Below are positions 42,371 to 53,229 of a stretch of 64,000 nt of DNA, one piece after another; positions within the stretch are counted from its first letter, which is position 1; every line of letters begins with the position of its first letter. The notes under the pieces were generated by a model. The model was not told where the DNA came from and searched no databases. It saw only the letters and a list, made by a program, of their open reading frames with translations. The translations under genes and the position numbers were made by a program. The stretch comes from Platanthera guangdongensis (lineage: Eukaryota; Streptophyta; Magnoliopsida; Asparagales; Orchidaceae): NCBI GenBank assembly GCA_039583875.1, contig CM077162.1:112436589-112500588 (forward strand), given 5' to 3'.

Positions 42371-42831
42371 AGTTTAGGTTGACTGGACACTCAGATGCTG
42401 ACTTTGCTGGATGTAGAGTAGACAGAAGAAGTACCTTAGGGACATGTCAGTTCCTTGACATGAGACTAGTGTCTTGGTTTTTCAAAAAGCAGTCATCTAT
42501 GTCTACATCAACTGCCGAAGCAGAATACATAGCAGCTGGCAATTGTTGTTCCCAGATGTTGTGGATTCAGAACCAACTCCTAGATTATGGGTTCAACTTA
42601 AATAATTCAACTTTACTATATGAAAACACAAGTGCAATTTCTATTTCACAAAATCCAGTGCATCACAGTACAACTAAGCATATAGACAATAAACATCATT
42701 TCATTAGAGAGTGTGTCTACATCTACACTGATTTGCAAAGAGCAGATATCTTCACCAAACCCTTGGATGAGAGGAACCATCTATTCTTTATAAATCAGCT
42801 TGGTATAATCAATGGAGAAGCCTTAATTTAG
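42371..42831 (+). pseudogene. Sirevirus RNase H
   Basis: GHSDADFAGCRVDRRSTLG near 42385, STAEAEYIAAGNC near 42515, and a third motif YENTSAISI near 42622, where copia elements usually have CDN: the third catalytic Asp is Glu. TKHIDNKHHFIREC near 42675. Frame open from 42379 to the TAG at 42829-42831. Confidence 0.85.
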
Positions 42832-42840
42832 ATTTCTGTC

Positions 42841-43092
42841 TGCGATCGAAGAAATTGCCTCAATTCGTCAAATGAAGATCGACGAACTGAGAAGAGTTCT
42901 AGAGAAATTCGTCGAACGGAGATCGATGAACTCTCTGTGTGTGAAGCTAATTTTGTCGACCGGAGATCGACGATATTGCTTCAGAAAATGTTCATCGAAC
43001 GGATATCGACGAAATGTTTTCACTTCTTCTGACTTAGATCGACGAATTCTTTTATCAATAAAATATTTCGTTAAACCCAGATCGAAGAATTT
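42841..43092. repeat. Palindrome cluster between RNase H and the 3' ORF
   Basis: Eight or more words such as TTCGTCGAACGGAGATCGAT, AGATCGACGAACTG and GATATCGACGAAATG in 250 bp, of the same type as in the LTRs. They begin within 10 bp of the RNase H stop codon. Confidence 0.9.
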
Positions 43093-43200
43093 TTATTTTT
43101 TGTCGGACGAAGTCTACTGCTTCATATTCTGAAAACCATATATGTAGGTTTTCTTCGAGCTCCATCCCGCGCTTTCTATTCCTTTGCACTTGATCTCTAT

Positions 43201-43213
43201 TTTTCTTGTGCAG
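43201..43213 (+). promoter_or_regulatory. Splice-acceptor-like site before the 3' ORF
   Basis: TTTTCTTGTGCAG ten bases before the ATG at 43223. It could serve a spliced subgenomic mRNA for the 3' ORF; inference only. Confidence 0.4.
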
Positions 43214-43222
43214 GCGAAAACA

Positions 43223-46120
43223 ATGGCGATTCCGGCGAACACTCTTGCTGCAATGAAATTCGACTTGGGATTTGACATCGACTTCGAATCCTTCCAGTAC
43301 TCTGACCATATTTTTATGGACATTCTGAAATTGTTTGCGGAGCAGAATCTGCAGAAGTTCATGACTCAACGGATCAAAATATCAATGACTGAGATTAAGG
43401 AATGGGTGTTTACCTCTATAACACCAGAGGAAGATATAATGACAGGGGAGATATCTGGTAATGCAGTCTCTCTTTCCCCGGCCGTTTTAATTGAGATTTT
43501 TGATCTGCTGAATGGAAATGATGATATAGAAATGGATAGTGATGAGTATGATAGTATACTTATAACAATGGGTCATTCTGGAGAAAACCCAAACAAATTG
43601 TTAAAGAAAAATTCATCTACTGAGTATAAGTTTTTGGCTGATGTGTTCGGCAAGGTTTTATTGTGAAAACATACCACACATGATTACATCACCAGGAACC
43701 ACTTCCTTGTGATGTGTGCTCTGGTTAACAAGAAACAAATAAACTGGGGAAAGTTATTTTTGATTTGATAAAGAAAAGAATAATAATAAGGAAGTGCGTT
43801 TTGGAAGGATTCTGGGAATCTTTCTTCAAGAAAAGGCTCCTGAACTACTGGTCTCCACGACAGTGTTCATAAACGCATCAAAAAGCCTTACATCTGCACT
43901 GTTCGGCAGATGGAAGAGGAAAATCACCAAGCCAGTCAAGGCTTTATCCTCCTCCAGGACTTCTGAGAGCACCAGGGCTGTGCTGCCACGCCTCCCACTC
44001 CAGAAGATGTCCTCCCTTCCACCCACATTCCTTCCCCTCATCCTCACCAACAACCATCTTCTTCTCCAATTCATACTCCATTAACTCACCAATAACATCA
44101 ACCCTAACCAGTTCCATCTCTAGAGCATACCACACCACCTCCATCTCCACCTCCACATTCTTCACCTCACATTCATATCTCTGAAATACCATCTACTTCC
44201 ACTCAAGAACCATCCCTCAACCTCTTGTCTCCTCAACCATCTCCACATCATTCTCCAACTCACGAACTCATCTCTTCCCCCACAACCACAATTCCCCTAT
44301 CTACTGCTGCAACTCCCTCTATTCTCATCCCTCCACTCACCCACATTGACATACCATCTACTGCTCCAGACTCCACACATACAGATATTTCAAGTCTATT
44401 CTCTGTATGTTCAAATTGTGCACATCACACTCCTTACTTCTCCACTGCTCCATAATCCCTCTATCTCAATTTTCTGATATAGCTAAAGACCTTCTAGCAT
44501 TTATTTCTCCCACTCTTAACAAGCTTATAACTGATATTATAGCTCCTCTTTCTGCTTCCATCATATCTCTTTCATCCAGAATTACTGCTCTGTCTTTTGT
44601 TCCTTCTTCTGGAGGACTGGCTTCAGGGCGCCCTAAACCCAGTCAGGGGGAGATGCTCTATGAAGAAGCTCTAGTTTAACAGCAGAAGCAGCAGCAGATT
44701 ATGTGATGTCAGATGATTCAGAAGAAGCAATCCCTCCTGCTGAAATAATTGAGTTATATACAGATTCTGATATAGATATGGATGACACAATTTTGACAGA
44801 AATAATAATTGTTGGTGATTGCATTATTAATCCTACAGTTGATTTATTCAGTTTACTAAATTCTTTTGATACAATTCATTTGAATTATCTTCCATTTGTC
44901 TACCCAAACCTTCTATGGCTTTAGTTCCATATACTACTCCAATAAGCCTCACAGTTGCTAAGCAACTTAAGGCTAGTTTTGCAGTAGTAGAGCTTCCCAA
45001 AGTATCAGCTCCCATGGCCAGTTCTTCTCCAAAGGCCATCTCACCTCCCACATACAAGATGGATGACAGCCCCCTGCCAGATTTAGATGAAATACTTATG
45101 GCTGACATTGAAGAAGAAAATAAGTGAATTGCTGAAAGTATTTCTGAAACCATTATTGCTCAACCAACTCTTCCAGAACCTCCAGTACAGCCTCAAGTAG
45201 AAAAGCAAATATCAAAAGATCTTCTAAAGGCACTGGATGATCTATATGACAACCCTCAGGGATCTTCTGATGAAGAAGAGGTTGATGATGATTCTGATGA
45301 TGATACTGCTGCCAAGAAGAAAGTTTCCAAGAAGAGAAAAGCTATTCCTAAAGCTGCACCCAAGCCAAACCCTACTCATGATAATCCATATTATATTTTA
45401 TAGAATATCACTCCATATCCAGGGATGCCAGCGTGGATGTGGATTTCAAAGAATGAACAAAAAGCCAGAAATAAAAGCAGGAGGTACTCTCCTCCTACTC
45501 CTCCTCAAAGGAACTGGAGAGGCCCTCCTCCTCCTCGAGTAGCTGGTGCTTCAAGAAGCAGTTCTCAGAGGTCTACTCCATATTCTAGAACATATCAAAG
45601 ACAACCTGATAGATCCTCAAGATCACATGGAAGCATCCAGTAAAGGTATTCTTCTAGCAGTAGACAACAGCAACAATAACTACAACAAGACATTCAACAA
45701 CAAGCTTCTAAAACCGAAAAAGCAGAAAGTCCAAAAAGTCCTGCATCACCACCTATTCCATTTGTGGATCCTGAAACAGAAATAACTTAAAGAATGTCCA
45801 GATTCCAGGAGCTTGTTGGATTATTAATGATCAACAAAGATAAAGCTGAAGGGAGAGATCCTTCTCAGTACTCAACCATGTCATCATACAGAAAGGAAGA
45901 ATTGAGAAGGCATGAAAAGGCTAACAAATTTTTTAATGTAGATGCCTACATGAACTTGCATCAAGGGGTTGTGGTACCCAGGGCAACTTCTCTTAATATA
46001 ATTGGTGCTGCTGATATGACCATATCCAAAAGATAAGCAGCAAATTCTAATAGAGTAATCAAATTCACCCAACCTTCTGAGAAAGACAAAGCTGGCAATG
46101 AAAAGAAGAAGAAGAAATGA
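43223..46120 (+). pseudogene. Sirevirus 3' (env-like position) ORF, pseudogene
   Basis: A 2.9 kb region between RNase H and the 3' LTR, where some Sireviruses carry an extra ORF called env-like. ATG at 43223 (MAIPANTLAAM) opens 148 codons to a TGA at 43664-43666. Then come frame changes, a Pro/Ser/Thr/His-rich stretch (about 44000-44440), a hydrophobic segment (FIDP-like LNKLITDIIAPLSASI near 44510), an acidic stretch (near 44720-44800), an Arg/Ser/Pro/Gln-rich part (about 45440-45780), and a final frame (45795-46120) ending in EKKKKK. I see no clear signal peptide. The function of such ORFs is not established. Confidence 0.65.
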
Positions 46121-46291
46121 TATATTCTACTTAGTTTTGATTTTCTGAACTTTATTTATTTTCTGTCATAAAGCTACTATCTATGTAAATATCTGCTGAA
46201 TGTTTCAATTTTCTGTCAGATATATTTATCCTGCTTTGTGATTGTTTTTTCTTCATTTTGTATAAGTGACCTCACCCAAATAGGGGGAGAT
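46121..46291 (+). promoter_or_regulatory. 3' untranslated part with polypurine tract
   Basis: AT-rich spacer ending AATAGGGGGAGATTG (46279-46291) immediately before the LTR. Confidence 0.75.
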
Positions 46292-47904
46292 TGTTGGATC
46301 CCTAGTTTGGATTTGGGCTAGGTTCACTAATTAGGATGTCTGACCCATAATGTATAGCCAGGGTCATGTGTTTTGAGACCTAGAGTCTAGGCTAAGTCAT
46401 TTATTTCAACCCTACATGGACCAGCCAGCAGATGACCTCAAATGACTCAAGACTTAGGGAAAATTAAGTTCAGTATATAAGTTTGATGTTCGTCGAACTC
46501 AGCTCAACGATCGTCGATCGCTGATCGACGAACTCAGACTTAATTCTCTAAGTTGAGCTTGACGTTATTCGAGCTCAAGTCGACAAAGTCTAGATTTCAA
46601 CTTCAACACATTCTTTCCAGAATATTTTTCTCTAAACTCAGCTCGACGAAGATAGATTATCAGCTCGACGAACTTGGAGCGCAGAATTACCAAGTTATTC
46701 ACAGAATGCAGTTTGCTGTTCTCAGGTCAACGAACTTGGATATCAGGTCGACAAACAAGTTTTCTCAGGTTGACAAATAGGATTTCTCAGCTCGACGAAC
46801 TTGGATTCATGTCGACGAAATCTGTTATGTGGTCGACGATTTCTGTTGCAGTTCCAGACTTAGAACTTTCCTTATTTTCTGTCCTTTATTCATATTATTT
46901 AGCAGTGATTTCCTGAAGTGATTAATGCTTATATTCTCTTAATATGTCCGTTACTGGAAGCATTAATTATGGTTTTCATCAGGTTAATTACTTGCTTAAT
47001 TAATTGTGACAATTGGGGGAACTCATCAATGCAAATATTCTCCATCCGATTTTCATTCTCCAGGCAGTCAACATTCAATAAAGACAATTCAAAATTCAAA
47101 GGAGAATTTCGACAGAGAATATAAAAGAGATTTCTCTTATTTCAATCTTCAGCAAGACAGTAACAAGGAAGAAGATAATAGAACCAGAGAACATACAAAA
47201 AATCTCTCAGACATTCTCTGTCCAGAAAACACTTTGTTTTCACCTTGATTTTTCTGCAGAAGGAGAAGAACAACAAAAACAAAATCATGAGTCTTCTTTA
47301 ACTTCAACTACAGGAGCTTTCCAGAAAAACAATCACTATCAGTCAGAAGTTCCTGGGTTACTACAAGTCAAGGCTGAACACCTACTACACCATGTGCAAG
47401 GCTTCATGTGATTTCTGGAGAAGCCTTGACAACAACAATCCACTTGTCTTCTCAGTTGTTTGAGAAAGAGAAGACAACATCAATCTCTCTTCCCCCTCCT
47501 GTATAAAGGGTTTATTAACTCCCTTCAAATGTTTATTTTGGTTTTTGGGCACCTAATCAAAAGCTCAAAGGTGGTTGTAACCTGATCAAAACCTGCTAGT
47601 GGATTCCTACCAGGGTGGTAGAAGAGTGGATATACCCAGGTTGGGGAACCACTATAAATTATTTTGTTGTCTGGTGGCCCCTTTTCTTGTTGTTCTTGGT
47701 GTGGCTGTGATAGGCTAGTAGTGCTGTGATATATTTCTATGTTGTGTTAGATTAGGTCATCTTAGACAAGTTTAACATATTGTTAATATTGGTATCAATT
47801 ATTCATTACTCTGATATAAAAATCTTAAACAACCAAAAAGTTTTAGATACTCTATTCACCCCCCCCCCCCCTCTAGAGTAATCAGATCTAACCCCTATCT
47901 TTCA
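46292..47904 (+). mobile_element. 3' LTR of the Sirevirus-like element (1613 bp)
   Basis: TGTTGGATCCCTAG...CTATCTTTCA. Carries 66 bp (46345-46410) absent from the 5' LTR, and a C-run of about 13 where the other has about 30. Confidence 0.88.
46491..46852. repeat. Palindrome cluster TTCGTCGAACTC / CTCGACGAAC (3' LTR)
   Basis: GTTCGTCGAACTCAG at 46489, CGATCGTCGATCGCTGATCG at 46509, ATCGACGAACTC near 46524, CTCGACGAAGATAG, CTCGACGAACTTGG and GTCGACGATTTC. The CGATCG core is better preserved here than in the 5' LTR. Confidence 0.92.
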
Positions 47905-48005
47905 ATGAGCTTGAACAACATCAATTACAACAATGTGTATACCATTGACTTGTTTGACTTCTTACAAATATGGGACATTGGGCACAATGGACACAACAAC
48001 TGGTT
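47905..48005. repeat. Repeat X2, right remainder, with target-site copy ATGAG
   Basis: ATGAG at 47905-47909, then CTTGAACAAC...CTTCTTACAAAT, aligning with X1 at 22215-22290. Confidence 0.65.
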
Positions 48006-48838
48006 GCTCGTGTATTTGAGAAAGATATAACGGTAACGACATACCGACAAGCAAAAATATGGGTGGACACCTAACCGCCCACCTAAGCGGTCAGACATGT
48101 ACCTGATTTACTTCTCCTTGGCGGTTGCTGTGTCGAGGAGACCCTGCAAGAAGACAGGTTGGCGTTTAGACTGGGCCTTGCTTATAGGACTTGAGATAAT
48201 GCAGGAGAGCGGTCAATCCGGGTTAACAAATTATATGATGAAAATTTTGTTTACTCTCCTTCATTTGAAGAGCTCTGCAAAAGCCATTCAAAATTCTTCA
48301 ACACAGTATAATTTTAGTCGGAGATCAATTTTGATATAACTCCCAACAATCCAAAGAATTCTAAGGGGTGTTATATCACTTCACCCGCAATTAATATTCT
48401 TCACAATATTTTGCCTTATTCACCCACCGGTCGTGGGAATCTCAAGGGAATTCTGAATTAATATGAACTTTTCTATCTTTATAGTTTAGTCCATCAGATT
48501 TCGATCAATATATGATGGGAGGACGCCCTTCTCTTCAGTTATCAAGCCGAACATTCATGCCTTGGTGCAGTGTATTGGTGAAATTTTATCACCCACTTGG
48601 CCAAGCAGTTGGAACTTTTGTATGCTCTTCCGGGTCTTGATTGTGTGCAAACAACTCTTCCTCTTTCGGTTGCAAATATCCAGGCTCTTGATGTGTCGCA
48701 CCATGTTGAAGTTGAGGTTATGAGAGACCATCTGGATGATGTGATTGTCGTAGATCTCGGTGTTATTTGTTGCCCTCCGCCAACTCCACTAGCACCACTA
48801 CAACAATCACCCCCCTCTCCAGGACTGTTTACTCATTA
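48006..48838 (+). pseudogene. Athila-like 3' ORF remnant
   Basis: Degenerate coding-like stretch with short open pieces (about 48097-48339 and 48597-48839) on the plus strand, in front of an Athila/Tat-type tail. In Athila elements an extra ORF lies here. The pieces show no motif that I can name with certainty, so the assignment rests on position. Confidence 0.4.
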
Positions 48839-50683
48839 GAATGTTTGTTTCAATTCACTTAGCACACAAATAAAAAAAGATGATGATACGCCTCAGTGCT
48901 CAAATTCATAATCGTTTTAATGCTTTAGAGCAGCGCCACAGGACCTCCATAGGAAATATCAGATGATAATTCACAGAGCTCCGCATGTATATTCAGAAGA
49001 ATGAAAACGACAATGATGAAAATTAGGCCGTCTCTTTAGTTTTTTCCGCATTACCTTGAATCATTTTTATTTTTACTTTTTTCAGTTATCATGTATCCGT
49101 TACTATTTTTATGTTTTTATTATCTGATCTATCATGTAATATTTTTGTTTCATTTAAAATTTTTCTATAAATCTATACTGGGTTTACGCTGTTTTTCAGA
49201 TCAATTCGGTGCACCACTTGACTCTTCTTCAGTGAAGTTCTCTTACTTGTACTCTTCTAAAACATTAGGGACAATGTTTTATTTTAAATATGGGGGGGGG
49301 GGGGGTTCTATGGGCAGTATTTTTCAAAAAACAATTTATATAATTTTATCTTTTTATTCCAAGAAAATTAAAATATATATAAAAATTTATTATTTTAAAA
49401 AAGAATTTAAAATTATTTTGGTTTAAGAATTCATTATTTTCATGCCTAGTCATTTGAAAATTTCTTAGGCAAATTAACTTTCCTTTTAATGTTTAGACAA
49501 TTTTCATGCTTTATTAGATTTCTGAATTTTGGAGTAAAACTATCAGATATGTTGTGTTTGTAGTCAAGCACACGTGTTAGTAAAATTTTTTGTATAACTA
49601 CTATTTAGCATACTATTAGATTTATCTTTTTCTTAGTATGTAAATACAATTTATTCTACTTAGAATTTCAAACTTGTTGAATCTAAAATTGCATAAATGA
49701 GTATGTTGAAGTTAACTAAGAGAAATATTTAGCAAGTCCAAAACATAGTTTATTCTTTCTCGATGTCTAGAATTTTCCCCAAGTGACTCTCAAGACATTT
49801 GCTTAAGCTAATTCATTAGCCTATAAAGGATATGGGCATTTCTTTTGGCTCGTTTGATCTTTTGTCATCCTCACCCAAATATTTTACCTTTGCTTAGCCA
49901 CTTTGAGCTTACACTTTTGTTTTGTTTTAACCCACCAAAATAATTTAACAATGCCCTAAATAGCATCCTATTTACACACTTTATTTTTAAAAAAAACCTA
50001 AAAGTTTAGAAATTTGTTTTGCTTATAATTCATGGTTATGATGATTTTTATTGTTCTTCATTTTGTTTGAAAAAAAATGAATTGTGAAAAAAATGAATTG
50101 TGAAAAAAATGTATTGAAAAAGAGAAAAAGGAAAATTCAACAAAAGTATTTATGTGATTTTCAAAATAATTCAAAGAGTTTTTATTGTCCGTTGATCGAA
50201 TTAAAACCCCAATGTTGGTTTATTGTGCTCTAGCAATTGTGTTTATCATAGTTTACCATACCTTCAACCTAAGCCTAAAAATTTAACCCAAGTAAGCAAC
50301 ATAGATTCGTGTTTATGAGTTATACTAGTGTCGTGGCGAGAGTGTAAAAGGGCATGCCTATGACCATTGTTATTGATGGATTTCTTTGGAGGGTATCCCG
50401 ATTCTAGATTTTGCATAATATTGATTTTTGTGAACATACTAATCTCTCCTTAAATATAATTTTCAGATTTTTTGGAATTTATTTTTGAAAGAACAAATAA
50501 TAAGTATAAACATACTATTGAAATTTATAAGCTAATTGGTATAATGAGTAGGTCTTTCTGCTAACATTGTTATGTTCATAGGCATAAGACTTTCCATTTT
50601 ATTCCTTAGGTTCAAAAATTCTTTTATTGTTTTGAATTTTGTCTACTCCCTATAAGAGGCTGTTTACTCGGGACTAGCAAACA
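48839..50683 (+). mobile_element. Athila/Tat-type 3' non-coding tail
   Basis: AGGGACAATGTTTTATTTTA followed by a purine tract (49290-49306, mostly G), then an AT-rich tail. Blocks match 480-1590 in order: a CTCGATG-type block (49758), ...TTTTGGCT(C/A)GTTTGA... (49850 versus 656), an AAAAAATGAATTGTG block (50080), GAGAGTGT...GGATTTCTTTGGAGG (50338-50390 versus 1240-1294), and CTCGGGAC at the end (50668 versus 1562). The final purine tract and LTR start are displaced by the copia LTR at 50684. Confidence 0.7.
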
Positions 50684-51106
50684 TGTTGGTATAAGGTTAT
50701 TTGATAAATCTTATTTTATCTTATTTTTGCTTGTTGAAGTTGGAGACCGGGCGGTCTGTCTTGGCGGGTTAGAGACCGCGCGGTCTGGCGGTTTGACTCG
50801 GCGGCTTGTAAACCGGGCGGTCTAAGCAATCTTCACAGGCGACCTCTCTGCATCTCTTATTGTAAGCCGTGCGGTTAGTGCTTCTGTCTAACCGCGCGGC
50901 CTGTGCGGTTTACTTTGTACAGTCCGCTTAGCTTGTAAATTTTAGTCCCACATCTCTTATTTGTATTCTCTCTTCTCTCCTCCATTCTATATAAGGGAGG
51001 GCATACCTTTGTAATAGTTATCTTTTTTGGATAATAAAATTTCGATTATTCAAAAGTTTATTCGGCTTGTTCTCTTCTTTTCGCTTCCTTTCTCTACTTT
51101 CTAACA
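50684..51106 (+). mobile_element. Copia-type LTR (423 bp)
   Basis: TGTTGGTATAAGG...CTACTTTCTAACA, followed by a perfect initiator tRNA-Met primer-binding site. TATA box CTATATAAGGG near 50986. The U3 palindromes are at 50727-50930. No coding sequence follows. Confidence 0.75.
50727..50930. repeat. Palindrome cluster GACCGCGCGGTC in U3
   Basis: GAGACCGGGCGGTCTG, GAGACCGCGCGGTCTGG, AAACCGGGCGGTCT, AACCGCGCGGCCTG and related words, at least seven in 200 bp. Confidence 0.92.
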
Positions 51107-51117
51107 TGGTATCAGAG
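51107..51117 (+). promoter_or_regulatory. Primer-binding site TGGTATCAGAG
   Basis: Directly after the LTR end; an exact match to the common plant initiator tRNA-Met site. Confidence 0.85.
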
Positions 51118-51399
51118 GGAGGTTGTCCTGCTGCGGGGGTGTGTTGAGACTATATTATCCAGCAGGACACGTGTTGTGTGGGACCGCATCTTTGGGCATT
51201 CCCCACCGCGTTCCTGGTCTGGTTGTTGACCCCGGTGGGTCCCCGTGTGGCGGAATATCCCCGCGTGCCTGCGGTTGGGGTTAGTCCCACATCGCCTGCA
51301 GAGGCGGTCCTTTGGTGTTTATGTACCCCCGTCCCCCCTTACTATTACCTCGGGGTTTTGGTAAGATGTGCGGTGACGGGTGGCTTTAACATTGCTATA
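51118..51399 (+). other. GC-rich leader of the copia-type element, no coding
   Basis: Short internal region with an inverted pair GTCCTGCTG (51124) / CAGCAGGAC (51162) and a TAGTCCCACATCG word. The only open frame (51178-51414) shows no domain. The element ends or is truncated near 51400. Confidence 0.5.
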
Positions 51400-53119
51400 G
51401 TTTTTAGTTATTAATTTATCGAAATTTATTTATCTTTTTCTAATTTGAGTACTTAATTGTCTTTTTTTTAAAATTCCAGAAATTTCGGCTGCTAATATAA
51501 ATTTGGAGCTCACTAATGTAAACAGAGCAAAATTTTAAAGTTTTTTTGAGAAATCAAGTTTTACACGCACTAGTCATGGGAAAACCAGTGGCATGACCTC
51601 AGTCACTGACCGTGTCCCGCCTCAACTTCCAAAAATATATTTCCACATAAGATAAATATTAAATGCAAGGGTCGCAGGCATGACTTGGGGTGCGTGTATG
51701 CTATTCTGAATGAGTTGCAACATCAGTTTAAAGTTACACAACCCTGTCATGGGCGTGATAGAGAGGGCATGCCATCCAGATCCGAGGCGTGATCCAGAGT
51801 TATGAAAGTTAGTTTCTGCTATCGCCCATTTCACGTAGTCATGCATAGGTCACGGGCGTGACTCCGAAGCGTGAACTCTTTTGTAATTGCTGCCATCACT
51901 CGAGATCGAGCCATTTTCCCACCATTTTCAGAACCGTCCGCTACATGTATTGGTCATGGTCTTGACCAGTGGTGTGATCCTTAAAGAAATGACTCTTTGC
52001 GGTTTGGCTTCATAACATTTCTCGTGCTTTTATGTCATTGGTTCTATGCCATACATGCCCTAGGTCACGGGAGTGACCTAGGGGCGTGACTCCCATAACA
52101 TTTTCCTATAAATACCACTCTTCTCCTTGAGTTGAGGAGGGAGATTTTGGTGGAGAAATTATATAATTTGGCACTATATTTCCTTATTTTTCATTTCTAG
52201 TTTATAGTTTAGCTTAGTTAATGTTTTTTCCAAATTGTAATTTAGCTTTATAGTTTGGTATTTCAAGTTTTTTTCCTTTGTAGTAATCATGTTTTTCTCT
52301 ATCATTTTTTGTAATTTCCCCGTCATGATGAGTAGCTAAACTTCATGTAGCACTTGATGATGATAAAATTTGGAATGAAATGAACTTTGGTTTTTTTTGT
52401 TTAATCATATAGCAAGCTCTCTATTTTAATTTGCTTCGGGTTCTCTTTCATTATAATTTCTTTGAATTCAACTGTAGTAAGTTCGATCCTAGAACTATAT
52501 CCTAGATTTTACCGACAAGTTATGGATATGAGGAGATCACTTAAATGTATCGTTGCATAGTCTTCGGTCCAAGATCCATATCGTAGATTTTACCGACAGG
52601 TTGTGGATACGAGAAGAACCCTCAAAGACAAAACAAGTTTTCATGCAATCCTCAATAGTGGACATCCCATATTATTTGGATTGGGGTCAAACCAATTGTG
52701 GTGTTCACTACCTAAAGCAAGCTTAGAGAGTTTGAATAGCTGAAAGGTCTTAATTATGCCACCTAAGGTTAGATGTTACCGTATTCCCGAGATGGGCAAT
52801 GACATAATTTAGGAGCCTTCACGGTCGAAGGCAAATTATTAGAACTTGGACTTTAATCTTTTAATCAATGTTCATTTTATCCTAAGAGGATTCTAGATCA
52901 AGTTCTAATCTTTATCTCATCAAATTTCTCTCAATTAGTTTAAATCGCATTGTGTCTTTTATTTTTTAAAACTAACCACTACTTTGTTAATATAAAATAG
53001 TAGCTTTTCCTCGTGAGTAAAAGTACTCGACAAATCCAGAAAAATACGACACTTGATTCTATACTTTGTAACGATAAGTGCAATTGCCTTCCTAAAGCAT
53101 AATTAATCAGAACACATCA
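51400..53119 (+). mobile_element. Athila-like LTR (plus strand)
   Basis: Same family type as the minus LTR at 22986. U3 with a GTCACG palindrome cluster, TATA box CTATAAATACC at 52107-52117, then R-U5 with AATACGACACTTG...CTATACTTTG...GCAATTGCCTT. Ends near ...AACACATCA (53119). The left border is uncertain. It contains a pair of similar segments, CCTAGATTTTACCGACAAG at 52500 and CGTAGATTTTACCGACAGG at 52582. Confidence 0.65.
51562..52095. repeat. Palindrome cluster GGTCACGGGCGTGACC in U3
   Basis: TAGGTCACGGGCGTGACTCC near 51845, GGTCATGGTCTTGACC near 51952, AGGTCACGGGAGTGACCTAG near 52060, and more degraded copies at 51570-51800. Confidence 0.88.
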
Positions 53120-53229
53120 TCACAATCACATATCACATCTCATGCACACATCAAGTTACTATTTCGTGCATCATATTATTGGTGAAAATGAAGGACTCAG
53201 ACAGTTTCACCATTTCCTGCACCGTAGGG

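Larger units (their letters stand above)
27555..47904 (+). mobile_element. Ty1/copia Sirevirus-like element (with nested insertion)
   Basis: LTRs at 27555-29101 and 46292-47904, primer-binding site, gag, protease-integrase-RT-RNase H (copia order), an additional 3' ORF region, and a polypurine tract. Without the 8.3 kb minus-strand Tekay-like insert it is about 12 kb, in the range usual for Sireviruses. The X repeat aligns across the insertion (left flank ...CACATGATTAG, right flank CTTGAACAACATC against X1 ATCATTAAACTTGAACAC). All coding parts have stops. Confidence 0.85.

Noticed and set aside
48006..48838. Host gene upstream of 48840
   Set aside because: Frames are short and broken, and the stretch leads directly into an Athila/Tat-type tail; host origin has no support.
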